Shown: one piece after another, positions 16,913 to 25,586 of the stretch
How the letters are laid out: the number at the start of each line of letters is the position of its first letter
Numbering within the stretch: position 1 is the first letter of the stretch
DNA from: Nonomuraea helvata
GTDB lineage: Bacteria > Actinomycetota > Actinomycetes > Streptosporangiales > Streptosporangiaceae
Reading direction: 5' to 3'
Assembly (NCBI RefSeq): GCF_039535785.1
Contig: NZ_BAAAXV010000005.1
Span: 434,001-498,000 of the forward strand
DNA: 64,000 bases
Notes under the pieces: model-generated
What the model saw: the letters and a program-made list of their open reading frames with translations, nothing else
Databases searched by the model: none
What the model was told of the DNA's origin: nothing
Translations under genes and position numbers: made by a program

Positions 16913-17423
16913 GCCCACCCACCCCTTCCACCGTGAACTCCCGCGTCCCGAGCAGTTCGCGCAGCCGGGCCAGACCGCGCGCGGTCTGGCTCTTCACGTT
17001 GCCCGTGGAGCATCCGAGCAGCTCGGCCACCTCCGTCACCGGCAGATCACAGAGGAACCGCAGGACGAGGACCGCTCGCTGGCGCGGCGGCACCTGGGCG
17101 AGCGCGGCGTGCACCACCGTCTTCGTCTCCATGTCCTCGTCGGGGCCGGGCTGCTCGCGCGGCCGGTCGGTCAGCCGCACCCGCGTCCACCAGGCCAGCC
17201 GCTGGTCGTTGAGAAAGGTCCGCACCAGCATCTTGTCGACGTAGCGGTGCAGGTCGCGCGCCTCCCGGGCGCGCCGCCAGTGGACGTACAGCCGGGTGAT
17301 CGTGCTCTGCACGAGGTCGTCGGCCCGGTGCTCGTCCCTGCACAGGTAGTAGGACAGGCGGCGCAGGGCCGGTAGTCGCGCCGTCACGTACGCGACGTAG
17401 TCTTGCTCCTCGTCTGGTCGCAC
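16899..17423 (-). CDS. SigE-family ECF RNA polymerase sigma factor
   Basis: A 174-residue ECF sigma factor. Region 2 is visible in LSYYLCRDEHRADDLVQSTITRLYVHW and region 4 in ALAQVPPRQRAVLVLRFLCDLPVTEVAELLGCSTGNVKSQTARGLARLRELL. The family belongs to the small ECF type common in actinomycetes (NCBI SigE family). GTG start with GAGGAGAA upstream. It overlaps the membrane protein gene, so the two are co-translated and the second product probably controls its activity at the membrane. Confidence 0.9.
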   Translation of the reverse strand: MRPDEEQDYVAYVTARLPALRRLSYYLCRDEHRADDLVQSTITRLYVHWRRAREARDLHRYVDKMLVRTFLNDQRLAWWTRVRLTDRPREQPGPDEDMETKTVVHAALAQVPPRQRAVLVLRFLCDLPVTEVAELLGCSTGNVKSQTARGLARLRELLGTREFTVEGVGGHGSH

Positions 17424-17454
17424 CGCTCACGTTCTCCTCAGTCGTGGTCATCAC

Positions 17455-19911
17455 CTACGACAGCGCCCGGGCGGGATCAGGTTGCACGATGGCGCGGACA
17501 TCCCACAGCCACACCCCGGCGACCTGGCGGCCGGGGCCCAGCAGCGCGGTCAGCGTAGCCCGCAGCACCGCCTGTCGCTGGTGAGGCGCGAGCACGACGG
17601 CGTCGGCGCGCCAGAACGCCAGATCCTCGCGAGCGGCCCGGCGGTGCTCCTCGGTCACCCGCGGCACCTCGCCGGTGTCGCGTGCCGCACGCAGCAGGGT
17701 CGAGGTGGTACGGGGCGGGGCTCCGTAGACGCCCTGGCGATCCGGTCCGTACGGGCCGGCGAAATAGCCCTCGACCAGGGGGAAGCCCAGGCCCGCTGCC
17801 ACCTGCCAGTGCAGCGGGCTCGCGTCGACGGTGTCCGGCGGCGGCGCGGTCACCACCGAACGTCCGGGCCGCACGTACTGTCTCCACACGCCGTCGGCGA
17901 AGAAGGCGGGGACCTGGGGGCGGTCGGCCGCGGCGATCGGGGTGGGGGCGATCGGCAGCAGGGCCTCGGCCAGCACCAGGCAGAGCAGGACGCGTACGGG
18001 GCCCCTGGGCAGGGCCGCGGCGGCGGCCAGGGCGTGGTCGGCGGCGATCGCCAGGAGCGCGCCGACAGCCGGGACGCACACCATCGTGAAGCGCGACTCC
18101 ACCACCGACTCGAACAGCGGCAGCCGCGACAGGAGGTACCACGGGCCGTGGATCCCGGTGTGCCGTCCGTAGAAGACGATCTCGGGGCCGAGCGAGAAGC
18201 AGGCCGACACGGCGATCACGGCCGCCAGCGCCAGGACGGCCGCCCTGCGGCGCAGCCAGACGACGACGCCGACGGTCAGCACGAGCAGCGGCCAGCCGAA
18301 GAAGGCGTTCTGCTCGGTGGTGTTCATGGACAGGCCCGCCGCCACACCGGCATCGCCGGCCAGCGACCGGGCGGCGTGTTCCACCAGCGCGCGTACGTCG
18401 TTGCCGGCGGGCCCGTGGATGAGGCTCGCGTAACTCTGCGGCCCGGAGAACTGGAAGAGCAGCGCGGCACCGGTGAGCGCGAGGACCGTCGTGGCGGCCA
18501 GCGCCAGCCCCGCCGTCAGCGGCCGGTACGCGGCGCGCGCCGACTCCGGGCTGAGCAGCGCGTACGCCGCCGCGAAGACGGCCAGGCCGGTGGCGGCGAG
18601 CAGCAGCGCCTCCTCGCCGAGATAGACCTGGTAGGAGACGAGCAGCCCGAGCACGAAGCCGTCGCGGACGACCTGCTCACGCCGGCACAGCAGCAGGAAC
18701 CGGTGGACGATGAGCGGGATGACGAAGAGCACGACCAGGTTCGGGTGCGCGTTGGCGTGCGAGATGACGGGCGGGGCGAACGCGCAGAAGCCCGCCCCGA
18801 TGGCGGCCGCCTGCCACGAGCCGACGAGGTGCCTGGCGAACAGCACGTACCAGGCCGTCCCGGTCAGCGCCAGTCCGGCGGTCAGCACGACCGCCCACGT
18901 GATCGACGGCCCGAGCGCCAGCGTCAGCGGGGCCAGCGGGACCGACAGGCCGAGCATGACCGTGTTGGCCATGAGGTTCACCCCGGAGGGATGGTTCTGG
19001 AGCGTGGTGAACAGGGGGTTGTCCAGGTTCACCAGGTTGTGCGCGGTGACGGCGAAGAACCACTCCCACTGGTTCTGGTCCTGCCCGCCGTCGGTCAGGT
19101 AGCGGGTCCAGGGGTCGGCCCACAGGTGGACGTAGAGCACGACGGAGAGTGCCAGGAACACCGCGGTCACCCCTGCCGTGCGGGCGACGTCTCCGCCCCG
19201 GTACCGGAGCCCGACCCGCAGCACCTCGCCGAGCGTCACCAGGTACTGGTGGGGGCGCACCTTGGAGTCCGGCTGGTGCGCCCAGCGGACGGGCACCTCG
19301 CGCACCCGCCAGCCGTGCTCGGCGAACACGCGCAGGATCTCCACGTCGGCGCCCCACCCGTCCACGCCGCAACGGCGGAAGGCCCGCCTGGCCTTGTCCC
19401 CGTCGAACAGCTTGAACCCGCACTGCGTGTCGGCGATCCCCGGCACGACGAGCAGCCTGATCAGGACGTTGGCGAGCGCGCCGAGCAGCTCTCTGAACCA
19501 CACCTGCCTGGCCTCGATGCGCGCCCCCGGCGCGGCCCGCGATCCGATGGCGGCGTCCGCACCGTCGGCCAGCGCCTCACGCAGCCCGGCCAGCTCCTCG
19601 ATCGGGGTGGCCAGATCCGCGTCGCAGACCAGCACCTGACGGCCGGTGGTGACGAGGACCCCCTCGCGGACGGCACGGCCCTTGCCCCGGTTGACCGGCA
19701 GGCGCAGCGTGCGGACGCGCGGTTCCTTCCGCGCGGCCGTCGCGGCCACGTCACCCGTCGCGTCGGCCGAGCCGTCGTCCACGACGACGACTTCCCAGCT
19801 CAGCGGGCAGGCGCGGAGGTAGGAGGCGACGCGGGTGAGCGTGTGTGCCAACCGTCGCTCCTCGTTGTAAGCGGGGATGACGACGGACAGATCGACATGA
19901 TGGCGATTCAC
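17455..19911 (-). CDS. Bifunctional-looking protein: GT2 glycosyltransferase fused to a polytopic membrane domain
   Basis: About 818 residues. The N-terminal 240 residues are a GT2 domain of the dolichyl-phosphate glucose/mannose synthase type: VDLSVVIPAYNEE, VVVDDGSADATG, VCDADLATP and TQCGFKLFDG. The rest has about ten membrane helices, with an extracytoplasmic start (WADPWTRYLTDGGQDQNQWEWFFAVTAHNL) that resembles GT-C transferases using polyprenyl-phosphate sugars, and a soluble C-terminus. It likely makes a polyprenyl-phospho-sugar and may transfer it outside. The start is GTG without clear ribosome-binding site; the divergent frame upstream begins 15 nt inside this gene. Confidence 0.8.
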   Translation of the reverse strand: MNRHHVDLSVVIPAYNEERRLAHTLTRVASYLRACPLSWEVVVVDDGSADATGDVAATAARKEPRVRTLRLPVNRGKGRAVREGVLVTTGRQVLVCDADLATPIEELAGLREALADGADAAIGSRAAPGARIEARQVWFRELLGALANVLIRLLVVPGIADTQCGFKLFDGDKARRAFRRCGVDGWGADVEILRVFAEHGWRVREVPVRWAHQPDSKVRPHQYLVTLGEVLRVGLRYRGGDVARTAGVTAVFLALSVVLYVHLWADPWTRYLTDGGQDQNQWEWFFAVTAHNLVNLDNPLFTTLQNHPSGVNLMANTVMLGLSVPLAPLTLALGPSITWAVVLTAGLALTGTAWYVLFARHLVGSWQAAAIGAGFCAFAPPVISHANAHPNLVVLFVIPLIVHRFLLLCRREQVVRDGFVLGLLVSYQVYLGEEALLLAATGLAVFAAAYALLSPESARAAYRPLTAGLALAATTVLALTGAALLFQFSGPQSYASLIHGPAGNDVRALVEHAARSLAGDAGVAAGLSMNTTEQNAFFGWPLLVLTVGVVVWLRRRAAVLALAAVIAVSACFSLGPEIVFYGRHTGIHGPWYLLSRLPLFESVVESRFTMVCVPAVGALLAIAADHALAAAAALPRGPVRVLLCLVLAEALLPIAPTPIAAADRPQVPAFFADGVWRQYVRPGRSVVTAPPPDTVDASPLHWQVAAGLGFPLVEGYFAGPYGPDRQGVYGAPPRTTSTLLRAARDTGEVPRVTEEHRRAAREDLAFWRADAVVLAPHQRQAVLRATLTALLGPGRQVAGVWLWDVRAIVQPDPARALS

Positions 19912-20604
19912 ATGGCGAGGACAGCCCCGGCGGGCGGCGAGGTTGCATCGCGGTCCATCACGGCCCGGCCTACGCCTATTTTGTGGTGCGGTGCGACCTA
20001 CTGGGGGCTGTTCAACATCCTCGGTGATCTCGACCTCGCCGTCATGGTCGTCATCGCCGTGGGGCTCGGCGTGCTGACGTTCCTGGTGCCGTGGCTGCTC
20101 GCCGACGAGCTGGGCCTGGACCCCGGCCCGGCTCTGCGCGAGATGCAACGGCGGATCCTCGTCGCGGACATCCGCGAGCTGATCCGGCGCACGGCCGGGC
20201 TGCCGCAGGCGCTCGAGGCCGCGGGTTCGCGGATCGCCTCGCGGCCTGGCTGGAGCATCGCGGAGGCGAACCAGCGGCTCACCAGGCCCGGCCCGGACTC
20301 GCCGGTGCTCCCGCCGGAGTGCCGGGCCACCGAACGGCCGTACGTGTCAGCGGTGGAGCGGCTGTCACCGCCGCAGGCCAGGGCGTTCCAGCTGCTCTCC
20401 TTGGCGGAGGGGCCGGAGGTCTCGCTCGCCGCCGCCTCGGTCGTGCTGGACCTGCCGCCCGGCGACGCCTCGGCGCTCCTCGAATCCCTCGTGAACATGC
20501 ACCTGCTCGAGTCCCGCGGCCTGGACACGTACTACTACCACGAGCCGCTCCGGGCATTCGCCCGCAGCCGCGCGTTCGCCGAAGACGGCCAAGCCGCCCG
20601 GTGA
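19897..20604 (+). pseudogene. SARP/AfsR-type regulator remnant fused to a membrane-helix segment
   Basis: The open frame starts with about 65 residues holding two hydrophobic stretches (LWCGATYWGLFNILGDLDLAVMVVIAVGLGVLTFLVPWLL). It then reads ADELGLDPGPALREMQRRIL, the characteristic end of a bacterial transcriptional activation domain (BTAD) of SARP regulators. Next come AAGSRIASRPGWSIAEANQRL and AFQLLSLAEGPEVSLAAASVVLDL...YHEPLRAFAR, which are pieces from the end of an AfsR-type NB-ARC domain. The OmpR-like DNA-binding domain, most of BTAD and the Walker motifs are missing. This is a composite relic with at least two internal deletions. It ends inside a 13-bp tandem repeat. Confidence 0.6.
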
Positions 20605-20677
20605 AGAGATCCGGTGAAGAGATCCGGTGAAGAGATCCGGTGAAGAGATCCGGTGAAGAGATCCGGTGAAGAGATCC
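20600..20677. repeat. Six 13-bp tandem repeats (GGTGAAGAGATCC)
   Basis: Six perfect head-to-tail copies followed by a degenerate part (GGTGGATAGATG). The first copy contains the stop codon of the SARP remnant. Located about 75 bp upstream of the alcohol dehydrogenase start. The unit is not a multiple of three and carries no visible dyad, so it is more likely slippage-derived than an operator array, but multiple regulator sites cannot be excluded. Confidence 0.92.
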
Positions 20678-20752
20678 GGTGGATAGATGAGGTGAAACTG
20701 GAAACGGTGCACCAGTGAGGGCCTGTCCGTGAGGACGTTAGGAGGTTCTGTC

Positions 20753-21799
20753 ATGGACCGTTCCATTCAGGTCGCCGAACCCGGCGGGGACATGACACTG
20801 GTTCAGGTGGACATCCGCGAGCCCGGACCTGGCCAGGTGCGGGTCGCCGTCGAGGCGTGTGGGGTGTGCCACTCCGACGTGTTGATCACCTCCGGGAACA
20901 TCCCGGGCACCACCTTTCCCCTCACGCCAGGGCACGAGATCGCGGGACGCATCGACGCCATCGGCGACGACGTCAGCGGCTGGTCCGCCGGTGATCGCGT
21001 GGCGGTCGGCTGGTACGGAGGCAGTTGCGGCCACTGCGACGCCTGCAGGGAGGGTGACGGCATCCTCTGTCCCGAGCTTCAGGTGCCGGGGGTCGCCTAC
21101 GCCGGAGGGTTCGCCGACTCCGTCGTGGTGCCTGCCGTCGCCCTGGCCGCCGTCCCCGACGAGCTCACGGCGGTGGAGGCCGCGCCCTTGGCCTGCGCCG
21201 GCGTGACCGTGTACAACGCGCTGCGCCGCAGCTCCGCGCGGTCGGGCGACACCGTCGCGATCCTCGGTCTGGGCGGCCTGGGGCATCTGGGCGTCCAGTT
21301 CGCCGCGAAGATGGGCTTCGACACCGTCGCGATGGCCCGCGGGCCTGAGAAGGCGTCGCTCGCCCACAAGCTCGGCGCCTCTCACTACATCGACAGCGCC
21401 GCCGAGCGGACGGCCGACGCCCTGCGGGCCCGCGGCGGGGCCAAGGTGGTGCTGGCGACGGTGACCAGCGCCGCGGCGATGTCCGCGGCGGTCGAGGGGC
21501 TGGGGCGCCGCGGCGAGCTCGTCATCGTCGGCGTCGCCATGGAACCGCTGGACATCACGCCCCTGCAGCTCGTGAACGGGGCCAAGCGGGTGTACGCCCA
21601 CGCTTCCGGCATCGCGGTCGACACCCAGAACACCATGAGGTTCGCCGCCCAGAGCGGCGTCCGGGCCTGGATCGAGGAGGCTCCGCTGGAGGAGGCCGGT
21701 GCGGCGTTCCAGAAGATGGTCTCCGGCCAGGCCCGCTTCCGCATGGTCCTGACCACCGGCCAGGCCCGCCAGGCGACGGGCCCGGCCCAGTGGTTCTAG
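20753..21799 (+). CDS. Zinc-dependent alcohol dehydrogenase (MDR superfamily)
   Basis: A 348-residue medium-chain dehydrogenase. Catalytic-zinc ligands are in GVCHSD and GHE, and all four structural-zinc cysteines are present in CGHCDACREGDGILC. The nucleotide-binding motif is GLGGLGH. Oxidises or reduces alcohols/aldehydes with NAD(P)H in the cytoplasm. TAGGAGG precedes the ATG at 7 nt. Its stop overlaps the cellulase stop on the other strand (CTAG). No partner gene on the same strand, so it looks monocistronic, with the 13-bp repeats in its leader region. Confidence 0.92.
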   Translation: MDRSIQVAEPGGDMTLVQVDIREPGPGQVRVAVEACGVCHSDVLITSGNIPGTTFPLTPGHEIAGRIDAIGDDVSGWSAGDRVAVGWYGGSCGHCDACREGDGILCPELQVPGVAYAGGFADSVVVPAVALAAVPDELTAVEAAPLACAGVTVYNALRRSSARSGDTVAILGLGGLGHLGVQFAAKMGFDTVAMARGPEKASLAHKLGASHYIDSAAERTADALRARGGAKVVLATVTSAAAMSAAVEGLGRRGELVIVGVAMEPLDITPLQLVNGAKRVYAHASGIAVDTQNTMRFAAQSGVRAWIEEAPLEEAGAAFQKMVSGQARFRMVLTTGQARQATGPAQWF

Positions 21800-23583
21800 G
21801 AGAGTGGATTCTGGGTGAGCAGGTGGGCCTTGAAGCCCTCCCCGTACGTGCTGGTGGGGGTGCCGTTGTAGTCGGTGATGAGCACGTTGCCCCCGCTGCA
21901 GCCCCACGGGTTCCACGTCCAGGCCGTGTATCCGACGCCGTGCGCGTCGGCCCACGCCATCACCTGGTCGATGTAGTCGTGAGCGCAGGAGTTCTGGCCG
22001 ATCTCACCGGCGTGCACGGGCACCTTCGCGGCGACCGCCCCGACCTGGCTGTCCCAGCAGGAGGTGTTGGAGCAGCTGTTGAAGTTGTACGTGTGCCAGG
22101 CGGCCATCAGGTTGCCCGTCGGGTCGTTCGGCTTGTAGGTCAGCCACTGGCTCAGGTCGTTGGACCAGGCCAGGCCTCCGAGCATGATCACGTTGGTCGC
22201 GCCGGTGGCGCGTACCGTGTTCACCAGTGACTGCATGCCGGCCACCTGGTAGCCGATGCCGGTGCAGGTGCCGCCGTCACGCCAGCAGGTCCAGCCGGCG
22301 GTCGCGTTCCAGTTGGCGGCCGCGTCCGGGTAGGGCTCGTTGAACAGGTCGAAGACGACCGCGTTGTTGCCCTTGAACATGTTGGCCACCCCGGTCCAGA
22401 ACGTCGGCGCGTACTGGGCGTCGGGCATCGGCTTCTGGCAGGTCGCCGCGGTGTCGGAGCAGCCGGCGCCCTGGCCGGTGTACTGGCCGTAGTTCCAGTG
22501 CATCTCCACGATCGGCGTGATGCCGTTGGCGACCAGCAGGTTCACGTAGTCCTTGACGTTCTGCTGGTACGTCGCGCCACTGGGCGAGCCGTTGGTGCCG
22601 TTCCAGCACTCCTCGTTCAGCGGGATCCGGACCGCGTGGATGTTCCAGGCCTTCATCGCGTTGACCGAGGCCTGGTCCACGGGACCGCTGTCCCACATGC
22701 CCTTGCCCTGCACGCAGGCGAACTCGCCGCTGGCCCGGTTGACGCCGAGCATGCGGTAGGTGGCGCCGCCGGCGGTGAGCAGCTTGTTCCCTGAGACGTG
22801 CAGAGCGGGTGCCGCCCCACCGGTGCCGCCGTCGTTGTCGGCCTCGGTGGCGTTCACGGTGACGGAGGTCAGGCCCGAGGAGGTGACGGTGATCGGCCGG
22901 GTGCCGTTGGCGCTGTCGGAGTCCTCCGCGGCGCGGAGCGTCACGGTCTGCGGGGTGTTCCAGTTGGCCGTGGTGAAGGTCAGCGAGGCACCGGCGCTCA
23001 CGGTGATGTCGCCGTCACCGGTGCCGGCGGTGCTGGTGACCGTCACGTTGCCGGACGGCTGGGACTGCAGGCGGACCGTGTAACCGGCGGTCCCGCCCTC
23101 GGGCACGCTCACACTGGCCGGGGAGACCACCAGGGCCTGCTGCGTGCTTCCACCACCGTTCCCGGCGCACGAGACGCTGGGCGGGTTGCTGTTGACGCCG
23201 CCGGTGTAGGTGCCGTTGAAGCCGACGGTCCAGGTCGCCCCGGTGCCCTTGGCCGCGTTGTAGGAGAGCGGGTTGATGGTGATGACCGCACCCGCCGGCG
23301 TGGGCGTCGCCGGGGTGGGCGTGCCCTCCCACATCTGGGTGATCACCTGGCTGTTGGGGAAGTCGAAGCTCAGCGCCCAGGTGGTCAACGGGTCACCGGT
23401 GTTGGTCACCGTGATCGTGGCGCCGAACGCGCCGCCGCCGCTGTCCCAGGTCTTGGAGTACGTGGCCGAACACGACACGGCGGCGTCAGCGGACGTCTGG
23501 ACGGTTGCGAGCCCGAATCCGGCGAGCAGGACGGCGGCTGTCGCCGTCAACGCTCTGCGCCACGGGTCCCGGAGGATTGCCAT
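21796..23583 (-). CDS. Secreted cellulase: CBM2 - Calx-beta-like domain - GH5
   Basis: A 595-residue exported endoglucanase. Signal peptide residues 1 to about 34; family 2 cellulose-binding module about 36-140 (VSCSATYSKTWDSGGGAFGATITVTNTG...); a Gly/Ser linker; a beta-sandwich about 150-250 (SVPEGGTAGYTVRLQSQPSGNVTV) resembling Calx-beta; then GH5 about 265-590. The acid/base Glu is in FDLFNEPYP and the nucleophile Glu in VHAGEIGQ. GGAG at 7 nt before ATG. A perfect CebR-type palindrome lies 33 nt upstream of the start, so expression is presumably relieved by cellobiose. Confidence 0.93.
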   Translation of the reverse strand: MAILRDPWRRALTATAAVLLAGFGLATVQTSADAAVSCSATYSKTWDSGGGAFGATITVTNTGDPLTTWALSFDFPNSQVITQMWEGTPTPATPTPAGAVITINPLSYNAAKGTGATWTVGFNGTYTGGVNSNPPSVSCAGNGGGSTQQALVVSPASVSVPEGGTAGYTVRLQSQPSGNVTVTSTAGTGDGDITVSAGASLTFTTANWNTPQTVTLRAAEDSDSANGTRPITVTSSGLTSVTVNATEADNDGGTGGAAPALHVSGNKLLTAGGATYRMLGVNRASGEFACVQGKGMWDSGPVDQASVNAMKAWNIHAVRIPLNEECWNGTNGSPSGATYQQNVKDYVNLLVANGITPIVEMHWNYGQYTGQGAGCSDTAATCQKPMPDAQYAPTFWTGVANMFKGNNAVVFDLFNEPYPDAAANWNATAGWTCWRDGGTCTGIGYQVAGMQSLVNTVRATGATNVIMLGGLAWSNDLSQWLTYKPNDPTGNLMAAWHTYNFNSCSNTSCWDSQVGAVAAKVPVHAGEIGQNSCAHDYIDQVMAWADAHGVGYTAWTWNPWGCSGGNVLITDYNGTPTSTYGEGFKAHLLTQNPLS

Positions 23584-23615
23584 GAATGTTCTCCGCGGTC
23601 AAGGGGAGCGCAAAT

Positions 23616-23629
23616 TGGGAGCGCTCCCA
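23616..23629. promoter_or_regulatory. CebR-type operator (TGGGAGCGCTCCCA)
   Basis: Perfect 14-bp palindrome identical to the known streptomycete CebR/CelR box, located upstream of the GH5 cellulase. In Streptomyces, CebR (LacI family) bound here represses cellulolytic genes and is released by cello-oligosaccharides. An identical copy lies upstream of the Cip1-like gene at 45769. Confidence 0.9.
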
Positions 23630-23750
23630 AAGATCCCCGCCCCCGGAGGGCTCCGCAAGGACGTCCCGGCGCCCGGAAGCGCGGCCACTGCGCTGACCAT
23701 GGACGAAGTCGGGGACGCTGGTGAAACTTTCACCCCGGCGGTGCTGGATA

Positions 23751-24626
23751 TCAGGTTCCCGGGTCCGCGGCGATGGACTGGCGCATCAGGCGTTCCAGGC
23801 TGTCGACGACCGCGTCGTTCTCGGTGCCCGGCCGCCTGCTGATGGCGATCTCGACCTGGGGCGCAGGCGGCAGACCGTGGCGGCTGCCGAGCCGTACGGC
23901 ATGGGCCGGGACGTTGCCGGTCAGCAGCGTGCCGACGCCGATGCCCGCGCAGATCGCGGCCTGTACGGCGGCGAGGCTCGTGCTCTGGAAGGCGATGCGC
24001 CAGCGGCGGCCCCGCTGGTTGAGCACGTCGAGCACCGGCGCACGCCAATGGCAGGGCATGGAGAACATCACCAGCGGCAGCGGGTCGCGGGCCGGGTCGA
24101 GTGACGCCGCGGCGGCCCACGCGAGGGGCACCCGGCGGCGCCGGCGGACCGCGGCGTCCGGCATGACAGACGGGTCGCCGAGCGCGAGGTCGAGCCGGCC
24201 GCGTTCGGCGCGTTCGCGGAGAGCGTGGGCCGGGCCGATGACCACCTCCAGGTCGATGCCCGGATGCAGGGCGGCAAAGTCGGCCAGCGTGGTGGGCAGC
24301 GTGGTGACGGCGAGATCTTCGAGCAGGCCGACGGTGCGGGATCCGGTGGCCTGGCCGCCCTGCGCGTCGATGGAGGCGCGGGCCTCGTCGTGGAGGGCGA
24401 GCATGCGCTCGGCGTAGGCCAGGAGCTTCTCGCCGGCGGGGGTGATCCGGGTGCCGCGGGCGTCGCGGATGAGCAGGCGGTCGCCCGCGGCGCGCTCCAG
24501 GCGGTGGATGCGCTGGCTCACGGCGGGCTGGCTGAGCTGGAGCGCGTGGGCCGCCCTGGTGATGCTGCCCGCGCGGACCACCGTCGCGAACGATCGCAGG
24601 TCAGCGATCTCGAGGTCGTGTGCCAT
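23751..24626 (-). CDS. LysR-family transcriptional regulator
   Basis: About 291 residues. The winged HTH covers residues 1-60 (LEIADLRSFATVVRAGSITRAAHALQLSQPAVSQRIHRLERAAG) and the rest is an effector-binding domain. The ATG at 24626 gives the normal LTTR length; a TTG two codons earlier is possible. It is divergent from the phzF-OCD-amidohydrolase operon across 72 nt and is the likely activator of that operon. Confidence 0.9.
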   Translation of the reverse strand: MAHDLEIADLRSFATVVRAGSITRAAHALQLSQPAVSQRIHRLERAAGDRLLIRDARGTRITPAGEKLLAYAERMLALHDEARASIDAQGGQATGSRTVGLLEDLAVTTLPTTLADFAALHPGIDLEVVIGPAHALRERAERGRLDLALGDPSVMPDAAVRRRRRVPLAWAAAASLDPARDPLPLVMFSMPCHWRAPVLDVLNQRGRRWRIAFQSTSLAAVQAAICAGIGVGTLLTGNVPAHAVRLGSRHGLPPAPQVEIAISRRPGTENDAVVDSLERLMRQSIAADPGT

Positions 24627-24639
24627 AAGCAAGCATTAT
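24625..24639. promoter_or_regulatory. Putative LysR binding box (ATAA-N7-TTAT)
   Basis: An interrupted palindrome in the short gap between the LysR gene and the phzF operon, overlapping the LysR start codon. Its ATAA-N7-TTAT form contains the T-N11-A core expected for LTTR sites. Single occurrence, so support is limited to position and symmetry. Confidence 0.35.
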
Positions 24640-24698
24640 GGCTCTTATAGCGATATTGCGCTTCTCAATGGGCTCCGCGCTTTCCTAGGGTGAGACGC

Positions 24699-25586
24699 AT
24701 GCCAGTCGCCTACCACCACGTCGACGTCTTCGCCGACGGGCCGTACTCGGGCAACAGCCTCGCGGTCTTCGTCGACCCGCCGCCACTGAGCGCCGCCCAG
24801 ATGTCCCTGATCACCCAGGAGCTCCGGCACTTCGAGACGATCTTCGTGCGCCGCTCGGGCGACGCGATCCAGGCCAGGGTCTTCGACCTGATCGAGGAGC
24901 TCGACTTCGCCGGGCACCCCGTGCTGGGCGCCGCCGCCGTCCTGCACGACCTCGACGCTCCCACGGCCGAGCGGTACCGCGCGTGGACGATCACGCTCCC
25001 GGCCGGCACCGTCAGCGTCAGCACCCGCCGGAGCGCGCCAGGACGCGTGGCCGCGCTCCTGGAGACGGAACGCCCCGAACTCGTCGCGCGCCCGCCGGCC
25101 GGCGACCAGGACGCGATCGCGGCGGCGTTCGGCCTGACGCCGGACGACCTGGACGAGGCGTTGCCGCCCGAGGTCTGGTCCACCGGACTGCGCTACCTGA
25201 TCGTCCCGGTGCGCGGCGAGGCGCTGGCCAGGGCGAGGGTCGCGCACCGCGATCTCACCGGCTTCCTGGAGGCACGCGGCGCGCAGTTCGCCTACCTGCT
25301 GGACGCCGCCACACCCGAGGGCCGTCACTGGAACAACGACGGCCTGATGGAGGACGTCGGGACGGGCAGCGCGGCAGGATGCGTGGCCGCGTACCTGATG
25401 CACCGCGGCCGGCTCGGCGACGGTGAGCGGATGACGCTGGCGCAGGGCCGCTTCACCGGCCGCCCCAGCGCCATCTCGATCGGCGCGTACGGCGGCGCCG
25501 ACACCGTCGAGCGGGTCACGGTCGGCGGCGAGGTGGTGCGGGTCGGCCTCGGCACGCTGGAGGTCCTGCCCGGCGGTGAGCGGTGA
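24699..25586 (+). CDS. PhzF-family isomerase/epimerase
   Basis: A 295-residue PhzF (diaminopimelate-epimerase fold) protein. Visible elements: VDVFADGPYSGNSLAVF at the N-terminus, HFETIFV with the catalytic Glu, ELDFAGHPVLGAA, and GTGSAAGCVAAYL in the second half. These enzymes isomerise small acidic compounds; PhzF itself acts on dihydro-hydroxyanthranilate. AGGGTGA precedes the ATG. First gene of a four-gene operon with 4-nt overlaps throughout. The company of an ornithine-cyclodeaminase-like enzyme and an amidohydrolase suggests a catabolic or tailoring route for an amino-acid-like compound. Confidence 0.85.
   Translation: MPVAYHHVDVFADGPYSGNSLAVFVDPPPLSAAQMSLITQELRHFETIFVRRSGDAIQARVFDLIEELDFAGHPVLGAAAVLHDLDAPTAERYRAWTITLPAGTVSVSTRRSAPGRVAALLETERPELVARPPAGDQDAIAAAFGLTPDDLDEALPPEVWSTGLRYLIVPVRGEALARARVAHRDLTGFLEARGAQFAYLLDAATPEGRHWNNDGLMEDVGTGSAAGCVAAYLMHRGRLGDGERMTLAQGRFTGRPSAISIGAYGGADTVERVTVGGEVVRVGLGTLEVLPGGER

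Noticed and set aside
17482..20604. Very long plus-strand open frame opposite the GT2/membrane gene
   Set aside because: Its first 2.4 kb is the GC-rich antisense shadow of the GT2 gene: low-complexity Arg/Gly/His-rich sequence with no domain. Only the end (SARP-like part) is meaningful.
20600..20677. 13-bp repeats as a CRISPR array or iteron origin
   Set aside because: Units are directly adjacent with no spacers, too short for CRISPR, and there is no replication gene nearby.
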